Origin: Kosakonia radicincitans DSM 16656
GTDB taxonomy: Bacteria; Pseudomonadota; Gammaproteobacteria; Enterobacterales; Enterobacteriaceae
NCBI RefSeq assembly: GCF_000280495.2
Contig: NZ_CP018016.1
Coordinates: forward strand, 4,278,001 to 4,342,000
DNA length: 64,000 nucleotides
Reading direction: 5' to 3'
The position numbers and the translations under genes are program-made. The first letter of the stretch is position 1, and every line of letters starts with the position of its first letter. Shown piece by piece: positions 21,330-29,816 of the stretch. Below the pieces are notes generated by a model. It saw only the letters and a program-made list of their open reading frames with translations, did not search any database and was not told the DNA's origin.

Positions 21330-22412
21330 TTAGCGCCGATCCAGCATGGCAACCTGCTGTGCCAGTTCACTCAGTTGCCGGGCAAGAGTTTCACCGCTAC
21401 GGATCTGCCGTTCGCGCGCCGGAGCCGTAGACAGACGTTCGATCAACGTGACGGGTAGCCGAATCTGACTGAGGGTCAATTCCCTGTCGGGCGGATTAAG
21501 CAGCCAGTCCACGCTACGCTCGCCCGCTTCTTTGAACGCCTGGCGCACCGTGGTCAGCGGCGGAGAAAACCAGGCGCTGTCCGCCGTGTCGTCGTACCCC
21601 ACCACTGAAATCTGCCCCGGCACATCAATGCCCTTCTCAGCACAGGCGCGCATCACGCCGAGCGCCATCTGATCGTTAGCCACCAGAATCGCCTGCGGCA
21701 GCCGGGGACCCGCCAGCAGCAGATGGGCTTTTTCATACCCCGATGCGGCGCTCCAGTCCCCATACTCGCTGGCGCAGGGGGTCAGTTTCTCCTGTGCTAA
21801 CGCCGCCAGCCAGCCGCTAAAACGGGCGCGGGCTGAAACTGAACTCTGCGGCCCGCCCAGCAGAGCAATGCGCTGGTGGCCTTGCGACAGCACATGTTCC
21901 ACACCCAGGCGCGCGCCCTGCTCCGCATCAAACACCAGACTGTTAACGGCTGCCTTATCACTGACATCCAGAAACAATACCGGCGTCGGTTGCGCCTGCG
22001 CCGCCAACTGCTGCGCCAACGCATCTTCCAGCGGAACATTAATAAGCACGCCTTCCACACGCTGTGCCAGCAGTTCCTGCAATGCCGCGCTACAACTGGC
22101 GGCGTCATGCTGCTCAAGCATCGAAATAATGACGCTCGTGGAGGCAAGACCGGCGCGGGATTTCACCGCCGAGGCAATTTGTGACGGCGCATGCAGCGCC
22201 AGATCGGTAGTCAGTAGTCCCAGCGCTCTGCTGCGTTTGCCCGCAAGTTGCTGAGCGCCTCGATTGGGAACATAGTGCAGCGCGGCCATTGCGGCGAGCA
22301 CCTTTTCACGGGTACGAACGGAAACATGGGCCGCATCATTGATCACCCGGGATACGGTCTGGTAAGAGACGCCTGCATAGCTGGCAACGTCGTAAAGTGT
22401 GATAGTTTTCAT
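21330..22412 (-). CDS. lacI: Lac repressor LacI
   Basis: From ATG 22410-22412 the protein has 360 residues, the E. coli LacI length; an open frame extends upstream but lacks family similarity. The N-terminal LacI helix-turn-helix (MKTITLYDVASYAGVSYQTV, then SRVINDAAHVS) and hinge helix (PNRGAQQLAGK) are followed by a periplasmic-binding-protein-like core (LALHAPSQIASAVKSRA; VANDQMALGVMRA; VVGYDDTADS). A C-terminal tetramerisation segment (ARQLSELAQQVAMLDRR) closes the protein. The recognition helix YQTVSR is the same as in E. coli, fitting the lacO-like half site before lacZ. lacI and lacZ are read in tandem with 104 bp between. Confidence 0.96.
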   Translation of the reverse strand: MKTITLYDVASYAGVSYQTVSRVINDAAHVSVRTREKVLAAMAALHYVPNRGAQQLAGKRSRALGLLTTDLALHAPSQIASAVKSRAGLASTSVIISMLEQHDAASCSAALQELLAQRVEGVLINVPLEDALAQQLAAQAQPTPVLFLDVSDKAAVNSLVFDAEQGARLGVEHVLSQGHQRIALLGGPQSSVSARARFSGWLAALAQEKLTPCASEYGDWSAASGYEKAHLLLAGPRLPQAILVANDQMALGVMRACAEKGIDVPGQISVVGYDDTADSAWFSPPLTTVRQAFKEAGERSVDWLLNPPDRELTLSQIRLPVTLIERLSTAPARERQIRSGETLARQLSELAQQVAMLDRR

Positions 22413-22668
22413 GGCGTTCCTGGCAGCAAAGGGATCATTAGTATACCCGTTTTGCCCGGATCTGCCTGTGAGCGCTTCGTGAAAAATACCAGGAACTAAG
22501 ACAATCGGCACAAAATATATTGCGCGAGACAAAAAGAAATATCGGCGAACCACAAGGCTCGCCGGAAACATCATCCGTAATGTGTTTTGAGATGGTTCTG
22601 TAGAGTTATTATGAAACAATCATCACAGTTTTTAATGCAATTTAAATGACGGTTTCATGACAACAAGA

Positions 22669-22887
22669 TTACTGCTGGCGAGGAATAGGAAATCCTTTTA
22701 TTGAAATAATAAAACTGTTTCCCTCTTTTTTGATTTTCGCGCCAGCGTCACACCAGTCCGATGCGATACGAAAAAACTCATCACTTCCGATATTCCAGTC
22801 CAGTCGTACTTGTTTTACAAAGCCTGAGCGCAACATCGCACAGGCTTCGCCGTAGTTACTGGCGGTTGATAGCAGTTGTTGGTTCAT
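22669..22887 (-). CDS. Small unknown protein, second gene of an RHH pair
   Basis: This 72-residue protein is unrecognised. It has the core VKQVRLDWNIGSDEFFRIAS and a C-terminal beta-hairpin-like stretch GNSFIISIKGFPIP. It has no signal peptide, no membrane segment and two cysteines (Cys16, Cys46). Its start codon overlaps the stop of the upstream RHH-like gene by 4 bp, so translation is probably coupled. Gene order, with a DNA-binding-like small protein first and a second small protein overlapping, is the order of many type II toxin-antitoxin modules. No toxin fold is recognisable, so this is only a hypothesis. Confidence 0.7.
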   Translation of the reverse strand: MNQQLLSTASNYGEACAMLRSGFVKQVRLDWNIGSDEFFRIASDWCDAGAKIKKEGNSFIISIKGFPIPRQQ

Positions 22888-23135
22888 TTTTTCTTCTTCA
22901 GGAGTTTACGTAATGCTTTGATCTCTTTAGGAGTGAACGGAGTTGCACTCTCTTCTTCCGTGTGCTGGTTGTCAATATCATCTTCCGAGACTCCCGCCTC
23001 TTCCGCTGCTTCGAACGCCAGCAGCAGCAGTTTTTCTGTCGCCGTGCTTAAATTTTCACTATTTACTTCTGCGTAATGACGCAATTTCTCTTTTAGCGCT
23101 TCATCAATTTTGACGTTTAATACTGCACTGGCCAT
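22884..23135 (-). CDS. Small ribbon-helix-helix-like protein
   Basis: This 83-residue protein has an N-terminal pattern (VLNVKIDEALKEKLRHYAE, then ENLSTATEKLLLLAFEAAEE) that fits a CopG/Arc ribbon-helix-helix DNA-binding domain: a short beta strand with alternating residues, then two helices. An acidic middle (SEDDIDNQHTEEES) and a lysine-rich end (LRKLLKKKK) follow. The next gene overlaps by 4 bp. The upstream 200 bp are AT-rich and could hold its own promoter and autoregulatory site. It may be an antitoxin-like or small regulatory protein; the family is not identified. Confidence 0.72.
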   Translation of the reverse strand: MASAVLNVKIDEALKEKLRHYAEVNSENLSTATEKLLLLAFEAAEEAGVSEDDIDNQHTEEESATPFTPKEIKALRKLLKKKK

Positions 23136-23369
23136 GATTATCCCTTCTTGTGTGAATAAACATGCTAATTAATACACGAACTTATGAAACCGATCCAGAT
23201 TTATATTTCAAAATTATAACAGGGCGAAAAATCCCCATAAATAATCTGCCTTATATTTATGACAGAAAAATGAAGATAATATTTCAATTAAATGACACTA
23301 TAATTTAAAACGAAAAAATATAATGCTAATCGCGGGAATAAAACCCGCCAGCGCGCACGCCGACGGGTT

Positions 23370-23915
23370 TCAGTGATGCAGTTGGTTCCATTTTTCGCGG
23401 GTTATCTCCCACAACTCCGTCTCCAGCTCCCCGGAAACATACTCACCTTTTTGCAGGCGAACTAAGCGCATACCGCTGCGTTGAGAAAGTCGCTTCGAAC
23501 GATCGTTTGCGACAGCTTTGGGCGCGCGCAGTACATCGCGTTCAAGCACGTTAAACCAAAAATCCGTTACCGCATGGCAGGCTTCCGTCATATACCCCTG
23601 CCCTTGCCACTCCGGAGCCAGCCAGAATCCCCGGTTATTGTCCGGCGTATCCATCAGGCAGATCACGCCCATGAGTTCATCGGCATTCTCTTTACGTCGC
23701 AACGTCCAGAACCAGCCTTTCCCCGCGCGCGTTGCCTCCAGCGCAACATTGTCGACATAGTTCTGCGCCGCATCATCCGGATAGGGCCAGGGAACGCTGG
23801 CAACCAGATAACGGACAATCTCCCAGCGAGGGAAAATGCGCTGAATTTGCGTGGCATCTTCCGATGCCAGCGGTTTGAGAATTAGACGTGCCGTTTGAAG
23901 CTCTGGTGTCGTCAC
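23370..23915 (-). CDS. GNAT-family N-acetyltransferase (RimJ/RimL type)
   Basis: This 181-residue acetyltransferase has the start pattern ELQTARLILKPLASEDATQI of the RimJ/RimL/YjcK group. A central strand with the acetyl-CoA loop (GFWLAPEWQGQGYMTEACHA, the QGQGYM P-loop) and the later region RAPKAVANDRSKRLSQRSGM, where family members carry N..S..V..K-type residues, are also present. The substrate is unknown; members acetylate ribosomal protein N-termini or small molecules. It is a single transcription unit between the small RHH pair and yczE, with ordinary base composition. Confidence 0.87.
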   Translation of the reverse strand: MTTPELQTARLILKPLASEDATQIQRIFPRWEIVRYLVASVPWPYPDDAAQNYVDNVALEATRAGKGWFWTLRRKENADELMGVICLMDTPDNNRGFWLAPEWQGQGYMTEACHAVTDFWFNVLERDVLRAPKAVANDRSKRLSQRSGMRLVRLQKGEYVSGELETELWEITREKWNQLHH

Positions 23916-24002
23916 AGGTGATCGCTCCTTTTCTTCCTGAGAGAAGCAAGTATTGCAGACGCTCCGCCAGATCAGGGGATTTTTCGCTATATTAACGAAA
24001 AA

Positions 24003-24614
24003 TCAGGCTACCGGTTCAGTTTGCGGCGCCACGCTTAGCGTCGGTTTCTGACGAAACCACGGCAGACAAAGCTGAATCAGCGGGCCAATACTGAGCGCGT
24101 AAAATACCGTGCCGACGCCAAATGTGCCGCCCAACAGGCAGCCTGCCAGCAAGACTGAAATCTCAATCGCCGTACGGATACTGCGCACTGACCAGCCTGT
24201 GCGGGCATGGATCCCGGTCATCAGGCCATCACGCGGGCCTGCGCCAAACCCGGCACCAATATACATTCCGGTCGCCAGCGCATTGACAATTACCGCCGCC
24301 ACCAGCATTACGCTGCGCGCCAGGAGTGTCTCCAGCGGCGGCATCAACGCCAGCGCAGCATCGGCGGCAAGCCCAAGCACGATCACATTGCTGATGGTTC
24401 CCAGACCCGGACGCTGACGCAGCGGGATCCAGAACAACAATACCAGCGCGCCGGTGGCGATCATCACCGTACCGATATCCATCGACAGCAGTTTCGCCAC
24501 CCCAAGGTGGAAAACATTCCACGGATCGGCGCCCAAATCCGCGCGGACAAACATCGCGGTAGAAACACCGTACAGGACCAAACCAATATAGAGTTGCAGT
24601 AATCGACGTAGCAT
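24003..24614 (-). CDS. yczE: YczE-type inner-membrane protein
   Basis: This 203-residue protein is read from ATG 24612-24614, which has a well-spaced ribosome site (ggag, 7 nt); an ATG seven codons upstream is possible. About five to six membrane helices are visible (QLYIGLVLYGVSTAMFV; IGTVMIATGALVLLFWI; VMLVAAVIVNALATGMYIG and others). The loop GADPWNVFHLG and the later GAGPRDGLMTGIHARTG are hallmarks of the YczE/YyaS/YitT-related group. The transported or sensed molecule is unknown. It is divergent from a MocR-type regulator of YczR type, an arrangement conserved in several bacteria. Confidence 0.85.
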   Translation of the reverse strand: MLRRLLQLYIGLVLYGVSTAMFVRADLGADPWNVFHLGVAKLLSMDIGTVMIATGALVLLFWIPLRQRPGLGTISNVIVLGLAADAALALMPPLETLLARSVMLVAAVIVNALATGMYIGAGFGAGPRDGLMTGIHARTGWSVRSIRTAIEISVLLAGCLLGGTFGVGTVFYALSIGPLIQLCLPWFRQKPTLSVAPQTEPVA

Positions 24615-24671
24615 TTTTGTTCTCCGGTTGTTCATGCTTCCATCTTCTCCGCAAATGGCATTATGATTAAT

Positions 24672-24693
24672 GTCCAGTTTTCATATAGTGGAC
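24672..24693. promoter_or_regulatory. Inverted repeat in the yczE/yczR gap, possible YczR site
   Basis: gtcca at 24672-24676 and tggac at 24689-24693 form an inverted repeat around an AT-rich centre containing catatag, within the 84-bp divergent gap. MocR regulators bind repeats in such gaps. The assignment is inferred from position only. Confidence 0.35.
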
Positions 24694-24698
24694 TGCAT

Positions 24699-26120
24699 AT
24701 GTCATCCCGTCGCTTTGGTAGCCAATCTTTGCAGCGCCTGTTAGGGCACTGGCAACAACCCGAGTCCCGCATGCCGCTATGGCGTCAGCTTGCCGATGCC
24801 CTGCGTTTGCTGATTCTTGATGGCAGGCTGGCGCTGGGCACACGTCTGCCCGGCGAGCGTGAACTGGCCTCAACGCTGGAAATCAGCCGCACCACCGTTG
24901 CCAGTGCGCTGGCGCACTTGCGCGATGAGGGTTATCTGGAGAGCCGCCACGGTAGCGGATCGCGGGTGATTCTGCCTGATAGCCGTAGCGTTCCAACGCT
25001 CGCAACAGCCGGTACGGCACTGGATCTCTCAACGGCGGCGTTGAGCGCCGGGCCGGAGATCCACCAGGCCTATACCCACGCGCTGAGCATGATCCCCCAC
25101 TACCTCACGCGAACCGGCTACGGTCAGCTCGGCTTGCTGCCACTACGTGAAGCCATTGCCGCACGTTATACCGAGCGCGGGCTGCCAACTCACGCCGATG
25201 AAGTGATGGTGGTGAATGGTGCCGTCAGCGGACTGGCGCTGGTACTGCGCATGCTAACCGGTCCGGGCGATCGCGTGGTGGTCGATCACCCAACCTACCC
25301 GCTGGCGATTGCCGCGATCCAGGGGGCGTCATGCAGGCCCGTTGGCGTATCGCTGCCACAAACCGGCTGGGATTGTGATGGGTTTGCCGCCACGCTGGCA
25401 CAGACCGCGCCGCGTCTGGCCTATCTGATGCCCGATTTTCACAATCCAACCGGACGCTGTATGGATATCGCCACTCGCGAAGCCATCGCCGCCATCGCGG
25501 CGCGCACGCGCACGGCGCTGGTGGTCGATGAAACGATGGTGGATTTGTGGTACGACGCGCCGCCACCGCCGCCGCTGGCGGCCTTTGATCCTGCTGGAAA
25601 CGTGATCACACTCGGTTCGGCGGGGAAAAGTTTCTGGGGTGGCTTACGCCTGGGATGGATCCGCGCCTCAACGCGCACAATTGCCGCTCTCGCCCAGACC
25701 CGTGACACGCTGGATCTGGGTTCCCCGTTACTGGAGCAACTGGCAACGCTGTGGCTAGTGCAAAACGCAGAAGCATTTTTGCCCGGCCGTCGACAAATGC
25801 TCGCCAGCCGCCGTGATGATTGCGCCGCGTTAATGCGCGAGCATTTTCCGGAATGGCGCTTTCAGACACCGCAGGGCGGCCTCTCCTACTGGGTAGAACT
25901 GCCCGATATGCTGGCGACTCAGTTTGCCGCCCGTGCGGAAACTATCGGTATTCACCTCGGTGCGGGAACACGTTTTGGTCTTTCCGGCGCTTTTGACCGC
26001 TATTTACGAATGCCCTTTTCACTGGAATTAACCGAACTCGAGAACGCATTACTGCGCATCAAACCCCTGTGGCTCGCGCTCAACTATTCGCATCCCCCGG
26101 TAAAACGCAGCATGGTGTAA
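24699..26120 (+). CDS. yczR: YczR-like MocR-type regulator
   Basis: This 473-residue protein is read from ATG 24699; an ATG at 24663 would leave almost no promoter space. A GntR winged helix (residues about 25-95; LPGERELASTLEISRTTVAS, LRDEGYLESRHGSGSRV) is fused to an aminotransferase-fold domain. The PLP lysine lies in ITLGSAGKSFWGGLRLGWIR and the cofactor aspartate region in VVDETMVDLWYD. MocR proteins bind PLP and control neighbouring genes; the YczR branch is the one encoded divergently from yczE and is expected to regulate it. A hairpin-forming repeat lies 19 bp after the stop. Confidence 0.85.
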   Translation: MSSRRFGSQSLQRLLGHWQQPESRMPLWRQLADALRLLILDGRLALGTRLPGERELASTLEISRTTVASALAHLRDEGYLESRHGSGSRVILPDSRSVPTLATAGTALDLSTAALSAGPEIHQAYTHALSMIPHYLTRTGYGQLGLLPLREAIAARYTERGLPTHADEVMVVNGAVSGLALVLRMLTGPGDRVVVDHPTYPLAIAAIQGASCRPVGVSLPQTGWDCDGFAATLAQTAPRLAYLMPDFHNPTGRCMDIATREAIAAIAARTRTALVVDETMVDLWYDAPPPPPLAAFDPAGNVITLGSAGKSFWGGLRLGWIRASTRTIAALAQTRDTLDLGSPLLEQLATLWLVQNAEAFLPGRRQMLASRRDDCAALMREHFPEWRFQTPQGGLSYWVELPDMLATQFAARAETIGIHLGAGTRFGLSGAFDRYLRMPFSLELTELENALLRIKPLWLALNYSHPPVKRSMV

Positions 26121-26138
26121 TGCCGGAAACGTTCAATA

Positions 26139-26164
26139 CACATGTCACGGCACCGTGGCATGTG
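26139..26164. repeat. 26-bp near-perfect inverted repeat after yczR
   Basis: The arms cacatgtcacgg and ccgtggcatgtg (12 nt each, 11 of 12 paired, one T.G wobble) surround a 2-bp centre. No T-tract follows on either strand, so it is not a classical terminator. It marks the point where the composition turns AT-rich. Confidence 0.7.
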
Positions 26165-26568
26165 CCCGAACAGACGGGGAGACTTTCTGCCGTTGCAAAC
26201 ACTCTTCTGATATTTCCGTTAGTCCTGAAATGTTTAATCGCCTTATCGCTCAATTGCTTTCATGCCATCAATAAATCAGGCTTTATTTATTGTTTTTGTA
26301 ATTTGATTTTGAGGGTGTACTACGTCATCATCTGTTTTTTATGCAATATACAAGCGGATAGATATCAAAAACACTGGCTTGCGAAAACGCAGGGCAGGAA
26401 CAACATCCGCTGTACTTTACGCGCTTAAAATTAATGACACAGATTGCACATGACGCCATAGCTAACCTGCTTGCTCGTTAATAACACATAATTATTTATA
26501 GAGCACTGCACTGGTATGCCAGAGATTGAGTGGAAAACTCATTATATCCGCAGAGAGTAAAGATCCTT
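26165..26568. other. AT-rich intergenic region before the LuxR-type gene
   Basis: These 404 bp become increasingly AT-rich and contain no frame with family features. The composition change begins here and continues to about 29.8 kb. Promoters for the downstream regulator are presumably in the last 150 bp (ataattatttataga near 26489), but no site can be called firmly. Confidence 0.45.
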
Positions 26569-27141
26569 ATGAATTATGAACCCAGGGGTAATTTTGAATA
26601 CATCGTCAGAATTAATAATACTTACCTTGCTGAAGGTATAAAACAGATTATACAAAAAATGTATAATCTGGGTGAACTGAGTTCATCTATCCTGGTTTTC
26701 GACTGTCATAATTACTATTCAATCAATTTCGATCAAGTCGGTGATACGATATGCGTTATGCTCTGCGAGAAAAACTACCAGAAATTCCTGCCAGACATCA
26801 ACAAAATATACCGCTGTGAAGCGAACATCACCGCGAAGGGTTTTAAAAATTTAGTTAAACGCATATCAAACGGCAAGGGACCATCAAGTACGCTAAAAAC
26901 AGACTGCTGCATCAATGAGCGCGAAATGGCGGTGATTCATTCCTATATGGAAGGCTATTCAGAGGCAACGGTTTCCGACTGGTTGGGTGTCAATATAAAA
27001 ACGATTTACCTTGCCAGGCGCCGCCTTTTTTCAAAGTTAGAATGCAATTCATTACTGGAGTTTAGAATTATGTGCAGAACACAATTATTTACTGAATGGT
27101 ATTCAAGGCAAAAAGAAGCGTTTAACACCGTTGATCATTAA
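26569..27141 (+). CDS. LuxR/FixJ-type helix-turn-helix regulator
   Basis: This 190-residue protein is read from ATG 26569; a GTG at 26530 is possible but adds a dissimilar segment. The C-terminal third (about residues 118-180) is a LuxR-type helix-turn-helix: INEREMAVIHSYMEGYSEAT, then VSDWLGVNIKTIYLARRRLF. The N-terminal 110 residues resemble the non-phosphorylated receiver-like part of RcsA/BglJ/fimbrial regulators, without a clear phospho-acceptor motif. The gene is AT-rich and stands alone in a gene-poor segment, so it was probably acquired horizontally and may be under H-NS/Hha. Its targets are unknown. Confidence 0.8.
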   Translation: MNYEPRGNFEYIVRINNTYLAEGIKQIIQKMYNLGELSSSILVFDCHNYYSINFDQVGDTICVMLCEKNYQKFLPDINKIYRCEANITAKGFKNLVKRISNGKGPSSTLKTDCCINEREMAVIHSYMEGYSEATVSDWLGVNIKTIYLARRRLFSKLECNSLLEFRIMCRTQLFTEWYSRQKEAFNTVDH

Positions 27142-27215
27142 TCCGCTGACCAACATTCATCATCTCAGCGTTCCCTACCCCACCATTATATGGCAGATAA
27201 AACCGTAGAAAGGTA

Positions 27216-27240
27216 TGCAGGAGAGTCATTTCCTCCTGCA
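27216..27240. terminator. Hairpin downstream of the LuxR-type gene
   Basis: The arms tgcaggag and ctcctgca (8 bp, perfect) enclose a 9-nt loop, 75 bp after the LuxR-type gene. Only a weak T-tract follows, so termination is plausible but uncertain. Confidence 0.4.
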
Positions 27241-27282
27241 TTAGATCACTATCGCTGGCAACTACACAGGAATGGAAATGTT

Positions 27283-27483
27283 TCAGCTACTCTCTGCACG
27301 TAGTTTTTTGATATTAATATCGATACGCTCGATTGCAGGTTGAGAGGCACCTTTCGTCAAAGACACGCGTATTTTAATGCTGTCATTATCGATTACAACC
27401 AGGTTAACATCAACATTATCTTCTTCTACCATCCAGAATATTTTTTCTTTTATTTCCTCGGCTATTGAATTCAAAACCTCCAC
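27283..27483 (-). CDS. Small hypothetical protein
   Basis: A 66-residue frame starts with GTG (27481-27483), preceded by a well-placed ribosome site (gagg, 7-nt spacing). The sequence alternates acidic and hydrophobic residues: an amphipathic helix (EVLNSIAEEIKEKIFWMVEE) is followed by strands (DVNLVVIDNDSIKIRVSLT) and a basic end. This helix-strand pattern looks protein-like rather than random. No family is recognised. It lies in the AT-rich segment and faces the LuxR-type gene; whether the two work together is unknown. Confidence 0.5.
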   Translation of the reverse strand: MEVLNSIAEEIKEKIFWMVEEDNVDVNLVVIDNDSIKIRVSLTKGASQPAIERIDINIKKLRAESS

Positions 27484-28224
27484 CTAATCACCTCATGGTT
27501 ATGTTGATTAAAAATGACCTGACAGCAAAGATTCGTTAGCATATAAAACCAGACTTTTTCTCATTAATATACTGACGAAGATAAAACAATAATATAAGCC
27601 AAAATATTTCAAGCCAGTAACGAAGATGAGTTCACCACATATACATCACAATATCAATTGATAAACTCTATAGATTTTTTGTAAGATAGTAGATTTAAAT
27701 ATTCCATAATAATTATTATGCATGCCATTCCCAAAAAAACACTTATCACAGAACCACGATAGGATTTTTAAATTGGAGAGCAATCGATTGAGAGTATGTA
27801 TCATCGCACGTCTTTGATAAGATATATAAATATTCATTCTGAACACACCCTATTGTTCACATATCTTATTCCATATAAGTTTTCTTTAAATCAAAAAACT
27901 CAATAGAATTTTTCAATTACATTTACGCTTGTCATTTAAAATATCAGTGTTATATTACGCGTCCCTGTTATTGAAAGATCATACCAGGATCTTAGGTTTT
28001 TCGCCTTGCCACTTTAATATAAATTTTACCGGGTATATTCAAAATGGAGATAAGATTATAGATAACATCAATAAATGATCGTGTTACTAACGGGATTAAT
28101 CTCTCAATCTGAAGCATTTCTTCTGTCGTGAAGCAAAATCCAAATTGCTTTTTGTCAACGGTTGTATCTTTTTTTATTAGCAAAAAAGAACATCACAAAA
28201 TGATAAGGTAGAGTGGTAACCAGA
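27484..28224. other. AT-rich gene-poor region
   Basis: These 741 bp are strongly AT-rich with no confident gene. A minus-strand frame at 27992-28183 (63 codons, TTG start, poor ribosome site) contains KKQFGFCFTTEEMLQIERLI and could be a small protein or a gene remnant. A second minus-strand frame at 27646-27846 shows no protein-like features. The last 60 bp must hold the promoter of the OxyR-like gene. Confidence 0.4.
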
Positions 28225-29109
28225 ATGAATAGTCGATCTTTAGAGTACCTGGCAGCACTGGCAAAGTACAATCATTTTCAGCATGCAGCAGACGAGTGCA
28301 ACGTAACGCAATCAACGCTGAGTATTCAATTGAAAAAGCTAGAACAAGAGCTTGGCGCGCCCTTGCTGGATCGTTCAAATAAAAGAGTTAAATTTACAAC
28401 GATGGGTATCAGGGTGGTAAAACAGACACATGTGATACTCAAAGAACTCGAACGATTACGGGAGATGGCATCAAAACCACATATGTATGGTATACAAAAC
28501 ATACGTATAGGGATTATGCCATCAGTCTCAACAAACATATTTAAATATGCAGTTGAACTTTGCGATAACTTCCCATCGAAAATCGAGCTGCAGTTTAATG
28601 AAGCCGACCCGGAGAAACTCTTTTCAATGATGAAAACAGGTGCTCTGGAGTGCGCGATAATGGACAAACAGCCCAGAAATTCTGATTTTTTTGAATGCGC
28701 ATCATTCGATGAACCACTGATCATTGGCGTCGGAGCCAGACATCAATATGCACTTTCAGAATCATTAGAACAAGCAGAGCTGAAAAAGCTGAAGATTCTG
28801 GTCCCGGAATATGGAAATAATCTGCACGATCCGATCATGAGCTTTTGCGATCAATATGGGCTTTTTGCGGAGATAGGCTCCGTAGGCATGAACATTGAAA
28901 CATTGCGCTGGCGAATTTCGATGTCTGATTATGTATCCTTTTTCCCCTATTTTTCTGCCCTGGATAAAAATGATACCCGGCTGAAGTATATCAGACTCAA
29001 CCATTTCAACCCCAGGCGTAAAATTGTTTTCTTATCACAACGAGAGCCTGTCGTGAAAAAATTCACGGAGTTGCTCATAAAAAAAATGACCAACGCGTTA
29101 ATAGAATAA
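28225..29109 (+). CDS. OxyR-like LysR-family regulator lacking the peroxidatic cysteine
   Basis: This 294-residue LysR regulator aligns without gaps to OxyR in the regions I can compare. The N-terminal winged helix (SLEYLAALAKYNHFQHAADE with Cys25, TQSTLSIQLKKLEQELGAPL) and the effector domain with Cys143 (GALECAIMD) match OxyR positions. OxyR senses hydrogen peroxide through a Cys199-Cys208 disulfide. Here residue 199 is Asn (PEYGNNLHDP) while Cys208 (IMSFC) is kept, so the classical redox switch cannot form. It probably senses something else or acts as a locked form. It is AT-rich and isolated; a GTG start at 28213 is possible. Targets are unknown. Confidence 0.85.
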   Translation: MNSRSLEYLAALAKYNHFQHAADECNVTQSTLSIQLKKLEQELGAPLLDRSNKRVKFTTMGIRVVKQTHVILKELERLREMASKPHMYGIQNIRIGIMPSVSTNIFKYAVELCDNFPSKIELQFNEADPEKLFSMMKTGALECAIMDKQPRNSDFFECASFDEPLIIGVGARHQYALSESLEQAELKKLKILVPEYGNNLHDPIMSFCDQYGLFAEIGSVGMNIETLRWRISMSDYVSFFPYFSALDKNDTRLKYIRLNHFNPRRKIVFLSQREPVVKKFTELLIKKMTNALIE

Positions 29110-29816
29110 AGCATCCAGAAACCAGTTTTACTTATCGGACGGGTAGACAGAACCCCATTATGAATATATTTTTAGGCATTGTATTTACGCACGCTACACA
29201 TAAGCAAAAATGACATTATTAGCTGCACCGATAACATGGACATTCTCTTGAATTATATATTCATAATAGTTTTCGTTATGGAGGAAAGTATCCGTGTATT
29301 TATTTTTCTACACGGCGATGCAGTATGCCAAAGCATGCAACCTGAACATACTTCACCCGGAGCACTATTTCATAGAGGATATAAATTAATAACAGAGGTC
29401 AGGTAAAGATCGTATAAATACGTTACACAAGGGGAAAAATGGTGTTATATAAAAAATACCCTGGTTAATGGTTATTTCTAACTACCCTTAGAACAAGACG
29501 CTAACCAGAGCTTGTCACCAATTTTACTCAGTGGTTAATAGACCGCACAAAACAAGAGTTAAATAATTCCACATCGCCGCTAACAAATACAGTAGAAGGT
29601 ATCTATAAATTAGAATCACTTATTTTTGCCAGATGCGCAGCATGGTCGCCTTTTCAGCACAGTTGTTTGGTATTGACGTCATGGGGAAAATCGGCATTAC
29701 GGATAATGAAGTAAGGGTATTTAACAAGCACGATAAGCAGTTTCAAACAGGCTGCGCAACCGCTGGTGTGCTGAAGATGTAAAGAGATAAACGGAACGAA
29801 CTTCAAAAGCAGAAAT
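29110..29816. other. AT-rich region between the OxyR-like gene and ffs
   Basis: These 707 bp hold no complete gene. A plus-strand open stretch at 29505-29714 (69 codons, no start codon) reads VTNFTQWLIDRTKQELNN and on to LESLIFARCAAWSPF. It looks protein-like and may be the tail of a decayed gene. A 75-codon frame at 29179-29406 has no ribosome site and no family features. The composition returns to normal at ffs. Confidence 0.4.

Noticed and set aside
29179..29406. A 75-codon frame downstream of the OxyR-like gene
   Set aside because: No ribosome site, no family pattern and strongly AT-rich composition.
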